A stretch of DNA of 64,000 nucleotides from Eutreptiella sp. 'Long Island Sound 2002' (GCA_964036045.1 OZ038389.1:37705998-37769997), one strand, 5' to 3'; positions 1 through 10,706 are shown, numbered from the stretch's first letter. A program made the numbers and translations. The notes: a model not told the origin generated them from the sequence alone.

Positions 1-2
1 AG

Positions 3-1250
3 GGGAGAATCAAGACCCTCAAGGAAGCCAAGAAGTGGCTCAACGAGCAGGAGCGGGTGGACGCTCCGCAGGTGGCTGCCAAGCGCTGGAAGTCCATCAA
101 GCTTGAGCATGATGGACGGGAGATCCGCCTACGAGATTGGCGAGACTTCCGAGGGAAATACACCCTCTTCCGCCGCAACGTGGAGGACTGGAACGAGGGT
201 GACGAGCAGGCTCGCCTGCTCTCCATGCTGCCGGAAGCATGGATCAAGAGGGTCACCAAGGAGGAATCCAAGCGGGCCAAGTCCAACCACACGGTCAAGA
301 TGATGCTCCCCAAAGAGTATCATACGAACGTGGTGGCTTGGGCGAAGAAGAAGGTGGCCCGGGATGTCAAACGGCACTCCCTGCGGAACGCTCTCCTCAT
401 CACCGTCTCGGGCGATCGCGAGAAGACCGCGATGTGGCGCCTTGACGAGTGTGAGTTGAGCGGCCAGACCATCCGTCTGCAGGCCATCCCGGCGCGGATG
501 AGCTGCGACGAGATCCTGGAGTGGGTTGGAGAGGAGGTGCTCAAGGAGTACCGGAGCCTCCACCACACCCGCGGGTTGAGGCCCGGCGACCGCGACGTCA
601 ACTACGTTGGCGAGGGACCTGGCGGGGAAGCTGCCATGGACCCAGCGGGAGGCGGCGGCGATGAGACTCTCGTCGACGATGACGACCACGATGAGCCCGC
701 CGAAGTGGCCGTGTGTGCCTTCGTGGCCAAGAACCTGAGCGCGGGGAGCAAGCCGGGAAACTGGAAGCCCCTGCAGCAGGGTTGGAGGAAGCAGGAGAAG
801 AGGGACCCTCGCCGCATTGGCGACCCTCCGCTGTCCTTTGGGGAGTTCATACGAGCTCACCCTCAGGGCTGTTTCGTGTGTTATGGGAGGAAGCGAGGCT
901 TCAACCATGACCACCGAACATGCCCCGTCCACAAGGCCGACACGGAGGCTTACAAGAAGGCGCACGGGTCGAAGAAGCGTGCGCCCGCGGGTATCCGGGA
1001 AGCCAAGGTGGAGGTGGACAGGGACGAGCTCTCCAAGCTGGTGTCGCAGGGGACCGAGTTGGCCAAGGAGATCCAGGAGATCAAGAGGAACTGGGTCCCC
1101 AGGTCGGACAACAAGAACAAGGAGAACAACCAGAACAACCAGAACAAGGACAAGGACAAGAAGCCTACTCGCAGCGAAAGAAGGAAGAAGGGCGTCAACG
1201 AGGTTGATGCGGAGCAGCACACCCCTTCTTCCACAACCGACGCCCCCTAG
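3..1250 (+). CDS. gag: Gag polyprotein, 3' portion (left copy)
   Basis: The frame is open from the window edge and ends at TAG 1248-1250. It matches the C-terminal half of the 43,680-40,963 gag almost residue for residue. It holds the end of the capsid-like region, then a zinc-knuckle-like stretch at about 866-920 with C-x2-C-x8-H-x4-C spacing (CFVC...H...C), then a lysine/asparagine-rich tail (repeated NKN/NQN and DKDKK) that probably binds RNA. Compared with the right copy it has an extra in-frame 120 bp at about 574-693, adding an acidic and glycine-rich linker of 40 residues. Gag should build the intracellular particle that packages element RNA. No start codon lies in the window because the 5' end is cut by the window edge. 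Confidence 0.85.
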   Translation, partial: GRIKTLKEAKKWLNEQERVDAPQVAAKRWKSIKLEHDGREIRLRDWRDFRGKYTLFRRNVEDWNEGDEQARLLSMLPEAWIKRVTKEESKRAKSNHTVKMMLPKEYHTNVVAWAKKKVARDVKRHSLRNALLITVSGDREKTAMWRLDECELSGQTIRLQAIPARMSCDEILEWVGEEVLKEYRSLHHTRGLRPGDRDVNYVGEGPGGEAAMDPAGGGGDETLVDDDDHDEPAEVAVCAFVAKNLSAGSKPGNWKPLQQGWRKQEKRDPRRIGDPPLSFGEFIRAHPQGCFVCYGRKRGFNHDHRTCPVHKADTEAYKKAHGSKKRAPAGIREAKVEVDRDELSKLVSQGTELAKEIQEIKRNWVPRSDNKNKENNQNNQNKDKDKKPTRSERRKKGVNEVDAEQHTPSSTTDAP

Positions 1251-1253
1251 CGG
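1248..1253 (+). promoter_or_regulatory. Candidate leaky stop TAG-CGG between gag and pol
   Basis: Gag ends in TAG, and pol continues in the same frame with no other stop and no ATG near its start. The codon after the stop is CGG. Stop-CGG is a known readthrough context in several plus-strand RNA viruses. The same TAG-CGG is preserved in the other copy at 40,965-40,960. Readthrough is inferred, not shown. Confidence 0.6.
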
Positions 1254-4200
1254 AGCCCCTGCAGCCAGGTGGCCCAGCTAGGGCGGTCGCAGGATGGTGA
1301 TGTGGGAAGCGCCGAACCATCCCAGTCGGGAGTCGATAAGCACAAAGGGACTGCCGCGGGCGGAAGGCCCGGTCCAGCACCCAGTCGCGGAGGCGGGGTG
1401 AGGGCAAGTGAAGGCACGAACCCTTGCACCCGTCCGTCCTTCGCGACCAAGAATGTGTTTGATGTACTACAGGATCTTTCCGAGAGTATCGGAGGATCAC
1501 CCGGACCGCAGCTGGATGCTGCAGATGGGCAGCCTGAGCCCATTGTCCACGACCTGCACCAGTCGCTTGTTGAGCTTCTGGAACGGCCGGAGATCCTGAG
1601 TTTGCACGCCGTGCGCCGTGTCGGTCGCGAGCGGCAGGTGCATCTTAAGGTCCGTGCCTTATGCGGGGAAGTGGAAAAGGTTTTCGACGTGTTGGTCGAC
1701 ACGGGAGCTCAGGTCAGCTTGGTCAAGGCTGGCCTACTTCCACCAGAGTGTCTGACCGACAGTCGGAAACCTGTCAGGCTGAAGGTGGCGAACGGCCAGT
1801 ACATGGTGGGAGGCACGAAGGAAGCGGCCATTGGGCTGCAGTTCGTGAACCATCGTGAGCTGAGCCGCCCAGACCTCGGCAAGGAAATCCTCCTGCACGG
1901 TCGCTTCTACGAGGCCGAAATGGACTGGGACATGATCGTCGGGTACGACTTCATGATGGACACGGACTCCGGCGTCCTCCCGGCCCAGGCCTCCATGACC
2001 CTGTACCAGGACAACCAGCTCTTGTGGCTTTCGTCACCTGAGCACCATGTGGAATGCCAATGGATCCACGCCGAACGCAATCAGCTCGAAGTGGCCGCGC
2101 TGGACACTGAGCCCACTGGGCTGGCAAACCAGCAGTACGGCGTAAGGCCGGAAGTGGCGAACCGAGTGGTCGCGGACCTGGGAGCGTCGGATCTGGCCCT
2201 GGATGCGTTCTCTTCAGGAACCTCCGCCCATCTTCGGGTTTGTGAGAAGTACTGGAGCGCCCAGGACTCCGCGTGGAAGAAGCACTGGGGTCCGCATCAG
2301 GGATTGATGTGGATCCATTGCCCCCGTTGGGACATTCCAAGAGCGATAGCGAAGATTCGCAAGGACCGCTCCAAGGCAGTGCTGGTTGTTCCTATGGGAT
2401 GCACCGAGGAGGAAAGTACCCGACATTGGGTAGCCTCATTGACCAACATGACCTTAAACAAGGTCGTCCTACCGGCTGGAGAGAGTGTCTATCAGGACGC
2501 TAAGGGACAGCCCATGCCACCCCAGAGATGGCCAACGGAATTCCACTATGTGGATGGGGGCCTTGATCAGGCCGACGCCACGGACTTCGTGTGTGTCAAC
2601 CGCATCATAGCGGAGCCATGGCGGCAATGCTTTGCGGTTCCCCCTGTTGACATCGAAGAATCAGATTCGGAAGACCCCCTCACTGAAGAGGAGTGGGATC
2701 TGGTTCAGGGGTATATGGATCAGCCCTTTCACGACTGGGGAAACGAGCGTGAGGGCAAGGGCCAGGACAGAGCCTGGTGGGAAGTGGACTCGATCGTCTC
2801 TGGTTCCTATGACGGGAACACCTTCGTGCAGAGGGTGCTGGACCACCTATCCAGCCAGGACGAGCCAATCGGGGGTAACCCACCCACCTACGGCGATCTA
2901 TTCCGAGGCAAGACCAGAGATGGCCCTTTGGGCTACCTGGGAAGACCACCTGAGCCGAAAGCGAGCGGAGTAGCTACCCCTCAAGTAAGCTCCGTGGTTC
3001 AAGTGCCCGGAAAAGCCAAGGCGGAGTCCGATGACTGCCCCAAGATCCAGGCATTGAGGGCCAGGCTGAAGCAGAAGTATGGTGATACCTTCTTCAGCGG
3101 TAAGCCTGTGTTTCCTCCACCGGTGCGTGCACCGTATGGCGAAGCCAAGATACGACTGAAGCAGGACCCCCGTGTGTGTCGGCACCGGGAGTTTGCCCTG
3201 AGGGGTGAGAGGAAAGAGGCCATGGAGAAGATCCTCCGTGACTTCATCCAGAGAGGCTGGCTTGAGCCGTGCCACTCCGAGTGGGCCTCTCCGTGCTTCG
3301 TCGTCCCCAAGAAGGTTGCCAGTGAGTGGCGGCTCGTGGTCGACTACCGCGGCCTGAACGCCCAAACGCAGCACGACAGCTATACGCTGCCCCTCATTGA
3401 GGACATGCTGCAAAAACAACACCGGCGGAGGATCTTCACGGTGATTGACCTGAAACATGGTTATCATCAGATGCCTCTCGCCGAGGAGTCCCGTGCCTGC
3501 ACAGCCATGAGCACCCCACTTGGACCTCTCCAGTGGAAGGTGATGCCCATGGGCGTTACCAACGGCAACGCGGCTTTTCAGCGGATGCTGGAGAAACTGC
3601 TTGAGCCGGTGCGTGACTGTGCGGACCCCTTCGTGGACGACGTGATCATCGCGTCCGGGGACCCCAGTATGAGCTACGAGGAGCTCCTGGAGGCACACAA
3701 GAGGGACGTCACTCGAGTGCTGGACCTTCTAGTTCGGCACAAACTCACGGGCAGCAGTGACAAGGCCACCATTGCGGTAAGCGAGGTGGTCTTCGCTGAC
3801 CACGTAGTCGGGAACGGGCAGCGAAAGCCCATACCTGGCAAGGTGGCTGCGATTGAGCACTGGGAAAAGCCCAAGACGGTCTCTGAGCTACGGGCGTATC
3901 TGGGGTTCTGCAACTACTACTCGGGGTATATCAAAATGTATGCCGAGTATGCAGCCCCCATGACGACCATGCTCAAGGGCAACCGAGAGGAGACCAAGAA
4001 GGGGTCCAAGAAGGCTCTGGTCTGGACAGCTGAGTCCGACCGTGCCTTTGAGGGGATGAGGCAGGCGCTGCTATCCGCAGTGGGTCTGCACCTCGTGGAT
4101 CCCGACCGGGGGTTCGTCCTGCGCACCGACGCTTCCGACTACGCCATTGGCGCTGTGTTGGAGCAAGTGCTTGACGACGGGAGGCACGTGCCCGTGGCCT

Positions 4201-6233
4201 TCTGGAGCCGAGTCCTGGCGGAAGGCCAGAGACGGACGTGGACGCCCCGTGAAAAGGAGGCGTATGCCATCGTCATGGCTCTCAGGAAATGGGCTGGGTA
4301 CATAGCCCTCCATCCCGTCACCGTCTGCACCGACCATCAGAGTCTGCAGTCGTGGCACAAGGAGCACGTGGACACCCCCTCAGGTCCCGCCTCCCGACGG
4401 GCAAGATGGCATGAGACCTTGGCCAAGTTCGACCTCACGGTTGTGTATATTCCTGGAAAGGATAACACCGTGGCGGACTGTCTCAGTAGGTGGGCCTATC
4501 CCGCCAGCAAGGGCATGACGGATATCTCTGCCCATGGCGATGAGGCTGAGACTGCTGAAGCCAAGAGGATCATTGAAATGGAGCGCCTGATGGAGGAGGA
4601 GGGTGCAAAATGCTTCGTCGTCATGGCTGCGGATGCCCCCCTCGCGTCGAGGGTGAGCAGAGCGGTCAGTGTACTCGCCCCTGAGGGAGCTGAGTCCGAC
4701 AAGCACCTCTTCCCGGAGTCTTGCCTCCAGGACGACTGGACCGACGACTACGCCAAGTCTGAGGCCTTTGCGGCCGAGTATAGGGCTGTGACCGACCCTG
4801 ACGACGGGCAGAAGTGGCCGAAGGGGCTGACCGAGGAAGATGGCAAGCTCTACCGGAATGGTAAGCTGCTAGTACCGGAGTCCCGGGTGCTCGAGCTTTG
4901 TGAAGCTTGGCACCACCACATGCTGCACCCAGGGGTCAAGAAGCAAGCCCTTGACATGCAGCGTCGGTTCGAGATCGACCATATCGTTCTCTACACCGCC
5001 ATCAAGAAGGTCAGGAAGGGTTGCTCGGTCTGCCAGGCCTGCAATCCCGATAACCGGAACGTCAAGGGGGAAGCCCAATGGACCCCGGTTCCTGACCAGC
5101 GCATGGAGAGCGTGGCCATGGACGTCTTCTCCATGCCCGAAGTGCACATTGGCAAGGAGACCTTTGACTGTGTGGTTCTCTGTGTGGACCGCCACAGCGG
5201 CTACGTTGTAGCCGTTCCGGCACGCAAAAAGGGGTTGCTTGCCAAGGAAGTGGCAGTCATGATGATTCGTCATTGGCTGACCGTCTTTGACATCCCCCGC
5301 ATCATTTGCAGTGACCGAGGGCCCCAGTTTACTGGTGGCTGGTTCAAGCCTATGTGTTCCCTGATGGGGATACGTCATGCCAAGAGCGTCGCCTATCTCA
5401 GCCGGTCTAACGGCCGTGCTGAAGTGGCTGGACGGCAGCTGTTCGAGAAGCTGCGCAAGATCCACATCACCAATGCACGTCGGAACTGGTTTGAGGAGAT
5501 GTGGCCTGCTCTGAAGGCCCATCATGACACCCCCACTCCGGGCGGTTTGTCCCCTCACCAGATTCTGTTCGGCAGGGACCCCCTGGGTAGGGGACTTCCC
5601 TTGTCTGGTGATGGCATGGCTATGGATGCCAAGGAATTCTTCGCGCGGCAAGAGCAAACGGCGCGGGACATCCGCCAGCAGCTCGAGAAGGAGCATGCTG
5701 AGCGTCAGAAGTCCGCCCCGAGCTCGACAGCGCAGAAGTTCAGGGTGGGAAACCCGGTGTGGGTGATCAGACCCCGCCCTCTGGGCACCCACCGCACCAA
5801 AAGCTGGTTCACACCCGGAGAGGTGGTCCGCAGGATTGGTGAGGACACCTACCGCATCAGGGTGGGTCACGGACAGTTCCGGGAGCGCCACGAGAGTCAA
5901 CTCCGTGTGCGGGAACCCGACCTCCGTGGCCAGCATGTGTCCCTGAGCTACGCCGCACATGAGGCTGATTCGGACGACGACTATGCGGAGCAGGACAACT
6001 ACACAGTCGAGAAGATCCTGGCTCAGCGTCCGAAAGCCTCGGCACCCGGAGGTCTGGAGTTCAAGGTTCATTGGCGAGGCTATGGGCCGTCCCACGACAC
6101 CTGGGAACCCGTCTCCTCGTTCGTGCCGCGGGTCAATACTCCCTTCATGGAGTACATCCGCAAGCACAAGACCAAGATCCACGTTTCGGACTTGGCAGCA
6201 CTCACCCGGGCGATTGCAGCCAGTGGTGCCTGA
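1251..6233 (+). CDS. pol: Pol polyprotein: protease, RT, RNase H, integrase, chromodomain (intact)
   Basis: About 1,660 codons are open after the gag stop (residues counted from 1269). Seen in order: retropepsin motif DTGA at residue 144; reverse transcriptase with VDYRGLN at about 691 and the catalytic FVDD at 788-791; RNase H with RTDAS (about 954), CTDHQS and the ADCLSR tail; an integrase HHCC finger (HHHMLHPG about 1215, CSVC 1252-1255); a D1285, D1349, E1385 triad with D-x35-E spacing; and a C-terminal chromodomain about 1577-1620 with conserved aromatic and W residues. This order defines a Ty3/gypsy chromovirus. There is no ATG at the start, so the protein is probably made by readthrough of the gag TAG. 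The chromodomain suggests targeting of integration to marked chromatin. Compared with 36,000-40,962, this copy keeps the polymerase active-site motif. Confidence 0.93.
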   Translation, partial: RSPCSQVAQLGRSQDGDVGSAEPSQSGVDKHKGTAAGGRPGPAPSRGGGVRASEGTNPCTRPSFATKNVFDVLQDLSESIGGSPGPQLDAADGQPEPIVHDLHQSLVELLERPEILSLHAVRRVGRERQVHLKVRALCGEVEKVFDVLVDTGAQVSLVKAGLLPPECLTDSRKPVRLKVANGQYMVGGTKEAAIGLQFVNHRELSRPDLGKEILLHGRFYEAEMDWDMIVGYDFMMDTDSGVLPAQASMTLYQDNQLLWLSSPEHHVECQWIHAERNQLEVAALDTEPTGLANQQYGVRPEVANRVVADLGASDLALDAFSSGTSAHLRVCEKYWSAQDSAWKKHWGPHQGLMWIHCPRWDIPRAIAKIRKDRSKAVLVVPMGCTEEESTRHWVASLTNMTLNKVVLPAGESVYQDAKGQPMPPQRWPTEFHYVDGGLDQADATDFVCVNRIIAEPWRQCFAVPPVDIEESDSEDPLTEEEWDLVQGYMDQPFHDWGNEREGKGQDRAWWEVDSIVSGSYDGNTFVQRVLDHLSSQDEPIGGNPPTYGDLFRGKTRDGPLGYLGRPPEPKASGVATPQVSSVVQVPGKAKAESDDCPKIQALRARLKQKYGDTFFSGKPVFPPPVRAPYGEAKIRLKQDPRVCRHREFALRGERKEAMEKILRDFIQRGWLEPCHSEWASPCFVVPKKVASEWRLVVDYRGLNAQTQHDSYTLPLIEDMLQKQHRRRIFTVIDLKHGYHQMPLAEESRACTAMSTPLGPLQWKVMPMGVTNGNAAFQRMLEKLLEPVRDCADPFVDDVIIASGDPSMSYEELLEAHKRDVTRVLDLLVRHKLTGSSDKATIAVSEVVFADHVVGNGQRKPIPGKVAAIEHWEKPKTVSELRAYLGFCNYYSGYIKMYAEYAAPMTTMLKGNREETKKGSKKALVWTAESDRAFEGMRQALLSAVGLHLVDPDRGFVLRTDASDYAIGAVLEQVLDDGRHVPVAFWSRVLAEGQRRTWTPREKEAYAIVMALRKWAGYIALHPVTVCTDHQSLQSWHKEHVDTPSGPASRRARWHETLAKFDLTVVYIPGKDNTVADCLSRWAYPASKGMTDISAHGDEAETAEAKRIIEMERLMEEEGAKCFVVMAADAPLASRVSRAVSVLAPEGAESDKHLFPESCLQDDWTDDYAKSEAFAAEYRAVTDPDDGQKWPKGLTEEDGKLYRNGKLLVPESRVLELCEAWHHHMLHPGVKKQALDMQRRFEIDHIVLYTAIKKVRKGCSVCQACNPDNRNVKGEAQWTPVPDQRMESVAMDVFSMPEVHIGKETFDCVVLCVDRHSGYVVAVPARKKGLLAKEVAVMMIRHWLTVFDIPRIICSDRGPQFTGGWFKPMCSLMGIRHAKSVAYLSRSNGRAEVAGRQLFEKLRKIHITNARRNWFEEMWPALKAHHDTPTPGGLSPHQILFGRDPLGRGLPLSGDGMAMDAKEFFARQEQTARDIRQQLEKEHAERQKSAPSSTAQKFRVGNPVWVIRPRPLGTHRTKSWFTPGEVVRRIGEDTYRIRVGHGQFRERHESQLRVREPDLRGQHVSLSYAAHEADSDDDYAEQDNYTVEKILAQRPKASAPGGLEFKVHWRGYGPSHDTWEPVSSFVPRVNTPFMEYIRKHKTKIHVSDLAALTRAIAASGA

Positions 6234-7704
6234 TCAGCGCCCTGAGCTCTCCCCTGATGCGTTTTGAGCGCTTGTGAGGCCCACGAATCGTCCCTTACTT
6301 GCTTGCTCTCTTCCATCTTTCGGCGACAGAGTGGCCATATACCCCCCCCTGCTGAATCCAGAGGAGGATGGCCCCTCTCTTCAATTCTATTCGTCACTCC
6401 CCACCTGCTGAATCCTTGGGAAACCAGGTAGGGCGACTGACCTTCATATTTCTGAGCTCTTGGGGCCTTGAAGCCCATACGACGTTGCGCAACGGATGCC
6501 GCTGTCATCGGCATTGCGATTTTTGGTGAGTGGTCTGGTTCCATGGCACTTGCGGAGTCCAGACCAGTCGACGTGTGTCTGGAGACTATATATGGCCTGA
6601 ACTCAGGCGTTATCCTGTCCACCCTCCTGCATTTGCCTTATCCTGACCGTGGCGTGGTTTGGCACTCTGTCCAGAGTGTGTTTACACGCCTATTTACCTG
6701 ATTATTGCTTACTTTCTCTGTTCCCCAGGATATGTGCATCTGTATGTTAGCCCATCACTGAGTGTGGGCTGTTTTTCACCACGAATCGGATTACACACGC
6801 GCCTTGAGTCGCCGTTTACATGCTTGTACATAAGGTCCAGCCTGGACCAGTACCTGAATACAGATTCTACTGTTTGAGTGCCTGTGATACCGTGTTGCCC
6901 TATTCGCTGTAATGTGGAGATCCTGATGGCGCCAGGCGGGAAGCCCAGTTGCCTGACTACACTCCCAGCGGTCCGCCACTGTCAGTCCCAGTGTGAGCCT
7001 ACCGATTCGCAGACGCACTTGCAGTCGGATGGCGGCCTCCGGTGCTCCTGACCTCGGTCAGTCTGCCTGGGAAACTGGTGGTTTGAGGAGTCGACGCCTC
7101 CGCCCACACTGCATGAGGACTCCCTCATGTATGGCCTTCGTGGTAATAGAGCGAGGGAAAAGACGGCCTTGATGCCCGATCCCTTAAGGAGGAGCTCCCT
7201 TAAGATCCCTTAAGGAGTTCGGCTGTATCACTCTGGACTCGCATCGTATGGATATGGACATGGTGCGCCCGAGGAAGGACCCGTGGGGACTCTCCCCAGT
7301 TGGCGGGCCTTGGGAAGCTTGGGGTAGCCTGATGGATCTTTGTGGTCGCTCTCGACCTGTGGGACCACCTCGGTCGTCGCGTGACGCCTATGTTGGCTGT
7401 GTATGCCACTGCCACTGTGGTGGTGACCGTAGCAGCCGGCACCCGGTGCGCCTGGTATGGGTTAACGGGTCCTTTGGATGCCGAACAATCGCCGCCAGGA
7501 CCCGGGACTTGATACTTGGTACTATACATGTGCTACGAGCTTTTACAGCATCATACCTTTCCTACTGTGTGATTTGAGCAGCCTAGCCTGAGTCAGCCTG
7601 AAGTGAGGATGTGACACCCCCCCCCTTCAGGAGATGGTCCTGGGTACCCGCTGCCATGCGTGGTGTTATCGAGCCCCCCCCAGGGTTTGCTCTAAGGAGG
7701 GGGG
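6234..7704 (+). other. 3' noncoding part of the gypsy element with polypurine tract
   Basis: There is no convincing gene between the pol stop and the LTR. A CTTAAG motif recurs three times at about 7,183-7,222 and the phrase CTGCTGAATCC occurs twice near 6,350-6,415. The stretch ends in the purine run AAGGAGGGGGG (7,694-7,704) directly before the LTR start TGAAGC. That is the expected position of the plus-strand primer for reverse transcription. Confidence 0.8.
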
Positions 7705-10700
7705 TGAAGCGGTACCCAGAACCCCATGGCTAGGTTAGGGCATACAACCGGTCTCCGGTCCACTAACCCCATATACGGAAGGGAAGACCGGCCTCCGGTC
7801 CACTAACCCCATGTACGGAAGGCGCCCGTTGACGCCCGGTGCGAGCCCGGCGGGAGCGTGTTCCGTGCCGTAAAGCCCCGCATCGGCAACTGATGCACCG
7901 CCAGCGGAGATTTGTGTATCAGAATATCAGGAATCAACAGGGTTTTATTTTCATATTGTTTCCGTCAATTTTTACGCTTCCGTTCTGATATTCACTGTTT
8001 TGACTGCTGGCGGTTGGATCGCGACTTTACCGTAACCGCCAGTTTAACTGTTTATAATGGAAATTTTAACGCTATCCGTGACGAAGCCCCTAAAGTCTTC
8101 AGGAATTGCGTTGATGCATCCGCAATTTTCACATTCTACACTCGCAACCTTAATCCGAATTTTTCAGGATGTCGAAATCGGATTTCCGACTTCGACATCC
8201 CCGCACTTGATTTGACCTCTTTCGAGTGGACCTACGTGCTTCCCTATGCACGAATCAACTTTCCTTTTATCCTGCCCTCCATTTGTCTTAAAGATATGGG
8301 CAAAACAAAGTTGATTCGTGAGGCCACTTGTGAAGGTCATATCTCGTGTTGCTTGCGAGGAATGACAATAAGGAAACGTGGGATGTATTCACAATACTCC
8401 CGACGTAATTTAGGAAGCATTATATGCCTTGCGTCTCCACACGTGCGCGCTAGTGTAATGGATCATGGTCAGGAGGGTAGAGTTTGCGCTACAACTCTTG
8501 GGCCATGATATTGCGTGCGTTAAGATAACTTTCGAGTGTAGCGCGCAAGTGTTGGTGTTGCATAGGAACTCTCCTTGAGTTCCTATGAGCGATTGACACA
8601 AAGTTATGCCCTTGGAGGGGCATGACATATCGTGGGGGGAGCTACCTTTTTGGGCAATATGGAGTATGTGCCTTGTGTTGCGTTGCGTGCCCATTTGGCG
8701 GGTCCATCGCTCCAAGCCAAGCCCGCCAATGGACCTCATGTTGTGCAAGCCCCTTCTCCATACTCCCTACGATCAATTGCAAGCCTAACCTTCGTGAAGA
8801 GAAGCTTGTGTAGCGATCCCGAAGCGATGCGTTGGGAGCAAGGTGTGTGTTTTGCAATTTTCCATATTTTCATGTGCCCACTTGGGAAGTAGCGCTCGTA
8901 ACCTTTCAAGGCGCCCCAAGTGGAGCACATATGTGGAATCGAAGGTCATTGGTGTCAAGTCATTGTGTTTAGAAGGATTAGTTGATTGCACGATCCAAGC
9001 CGAAGATATTATAATATAATTGTGCACCTTTCAAGGCACGTTTGTGTATCTTTGTGCCAATTTTGCCGTTTTTGGCCCGTCATGATGTCAAGTGGCGACC
9101 GTGTATCTCAACGTTGCGCTCAATTGACATCATGACCCAGATATGTTATGAGGGTACATACTTCGGTGCCCAACATATCTTGGACCCAGCGAATAACTCC
9201 TCTTGAGATTGGCATACCGTGGCCCCAATGTTGGCGATTTGGGACTATCCCAAATCATGGGCTCACTTGGCGACCCTGCCATTCCCAAAACCGGAGGAGT
9301 TGGGCGACGCCCAAAAGATATGTTGGACACATAGGACTTGATACCAATCCTATGGCACACTCCGGTCCAAGTCGGGCATGTGCCTCATTTGCCCCAACCA
9401 TGAGTGTGCGCATTTTTGGCCATTTTGAGCAATTTTCCACTTTTGTTGCCCGCCGTGCACTATGTTCAGCTCACCCGTGCACGCCGGACGCATGGGTGTT
9501 ATGTATGTTGGTCCCCATGGTTCACACACCACGTGGGCGAGGCGGAGCATCCTTCGTTAAGGTGCTAGCCCAAAGTGAGTTTGGACAATTTTGCCATTTT
9601 TGCATTTGTGGACCCAATTGGGATCGTCACCACGCCAAGTAGCATGGAGATCTTTGAGAGCCAAGGGCAAGGGAGTCTTCGCTGGACTACCGGTGGATCG
9701 CGTAGGGAATGGTGGATCGGATCTTCAAGCCGGCGTGGAGATATACTATTGGGAGCACCCCCGAATTTTGGCTCATTTCGGCAGCCAAAATGACCCCCTT
9801 TTGGGACCCCAATTTCAACCCCCCGTGTGGTCAATTTGCGGCCCCATTTCTCCATGCCCACAGGGAGCCCGGACCTAATCCCAAGTTGTACACTCAGATA
9901 TAAGTCCTAGGTCCTGCCTCCTACCCTGTGAGCCATTGGCCCTACCTTGGCCGGGTGAGCCACGCGTGGGAATGACGCCAATTTTGGTGACTTTGGCATC
10001 ATGGCCCCACTTGACCCATCCGTGTTGTCCTGATGCCGGGACCCCAGAGGGAACCAGGTTGGGTGAGGGCTCCAGGGAGTTCGTACTCGAAGGGCATAGG
10101 GTCAGTTGCCTCGTCCCTACCTCTGGCGGCTCCGGACGAGGGGTCAATTTTGGGGATTTTTGGGTTAATATCAGTTTGGGCTGAAACAGCCCATTTTCAG
10201 CTACCAACTCCTGGGTGATAATGGCGGGGCCATATCTCTGGCTCAGGGAGGAGTTGGGACCTGCCGTTGAGGGAGCATAGGGAGCCACTGTTGGTTGGCC
10301 TTGGAGCCACTTGGTTCAGAGGAACTCGCCTGTGGCTGTGCGGGACACCTCCCCCAGTGACAGAGTTTCAGGGTCCGGACTGAGCAGGGCATGGGTTGTG
10401 TTTGAGCCCCCGCCCCCACCAGCCACTGAGAGGGTCGGACCTGGGATTGGGATACAAGTTGGGATAGAGTGTCTATTGTCCTGTGATGCCCTTACCCCAG
10501 TCCAGTCTTAACCCCATGTGTACGTATCCTGATGTGTTGCTGTACATACTTTCGCTCCCTCATTTCAGAGTGGCAAGGATTCTGAAACGCTTTGTCACAT
10601 GACATGAGCGCATTGATGCCCCTGTGAGCGTAGTGCTTTGCCTGCCTGCTCACTTGCGCGTGTCCACCGCAGCGTCCCGTGGCCGGCCCCCCACGGGAAC

Positions 10701-10706
10701 GCGTCA
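7705..10706 (+). repeat. 3' LTR of the left gypsy copy (3,002 bp)
   Basis: It begins TGAAGCGGTACC and ends GGGAACGCGTCA. It is about 24 bp shorter than the two right-hand LTRs because of a small deletion near 9,495, between short ATGG repeats. Near 7,745-7,825 there is a two-copy tandem unit containing GGGGTTAGTGGACCGG. A series of perfect or near-perfect hairpins lies between 8,167 and 9,354. A reading frame of about 198 codons (7,912-8,508) is open but has no ATG near its start. Confidence 0.9.
8167..9354. other. Hairpin-dense segment of the LTR
   Basis: Inverted repeats read directly from sequence: 8167-8182 with 8185-8200 (15 of 16 paired, 2-nt loop); 8561-8571 with 8577-8587 (11 bp, 5-nt loop); 9079-9091 with 9124-9136 (13 bp); 9169-9180 with 9315-9326 (12 bp), enclosing 9236-9244 with 9248-9256 (9 bp, 3-nt loop); and 9330-9336 with 9348-9354 (7 bp). 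Equivalent hairpins occur in the other two LTR copies. Function is unknown; RNA packaging, dimerisation or transcript-end roles are possible. Confidence 0.75.

Larger units (their letters stand above)
1..10706 (+). mobile_element. Giant Ty3/gypsy chromovirus, left copy (5' end outside window)
   Basis: Seen: the end of gag, a full pol, a 1.47-kb 3' noncoding part, a purine tract and a 3.0-kb LTR, ending in TCA at 10,706 and followed by ATAC. ATAC is the complement of the GTAT target duplication that flanks the complete copy at 31,503-48,612. The whole stretch is the reverse complement of about 31,503-42,092. Because both copies sit at the same base of the same Helitron-like gene, this is a duplicated locus (or an assembly of two haplotypes), not a second insertion. 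The pol frame is open throughout, unlike the right copy. The missing 5' LTR, ORF0 and gag start should lie just left of the window. Confidence 0.9.

Noticed and set aside
129-1220. 363-codon antisense frame over gag, and 437-codon antisense frames over pol (4,869-6,182 and 36,051-37,364)
   Set aside because: Mirror frames caused by GC-rich codon bias in gag and pol; no domain, and they follow every indel of the sense genes.
7912-8508. About 200-codon LTR frame kept in all three LTR copies (33,725-34,375, 47,809-48,405)
   Set aside because: No ATG near the start and no recognisable domain; conservation is explained by the recent common origin of the LTRs.
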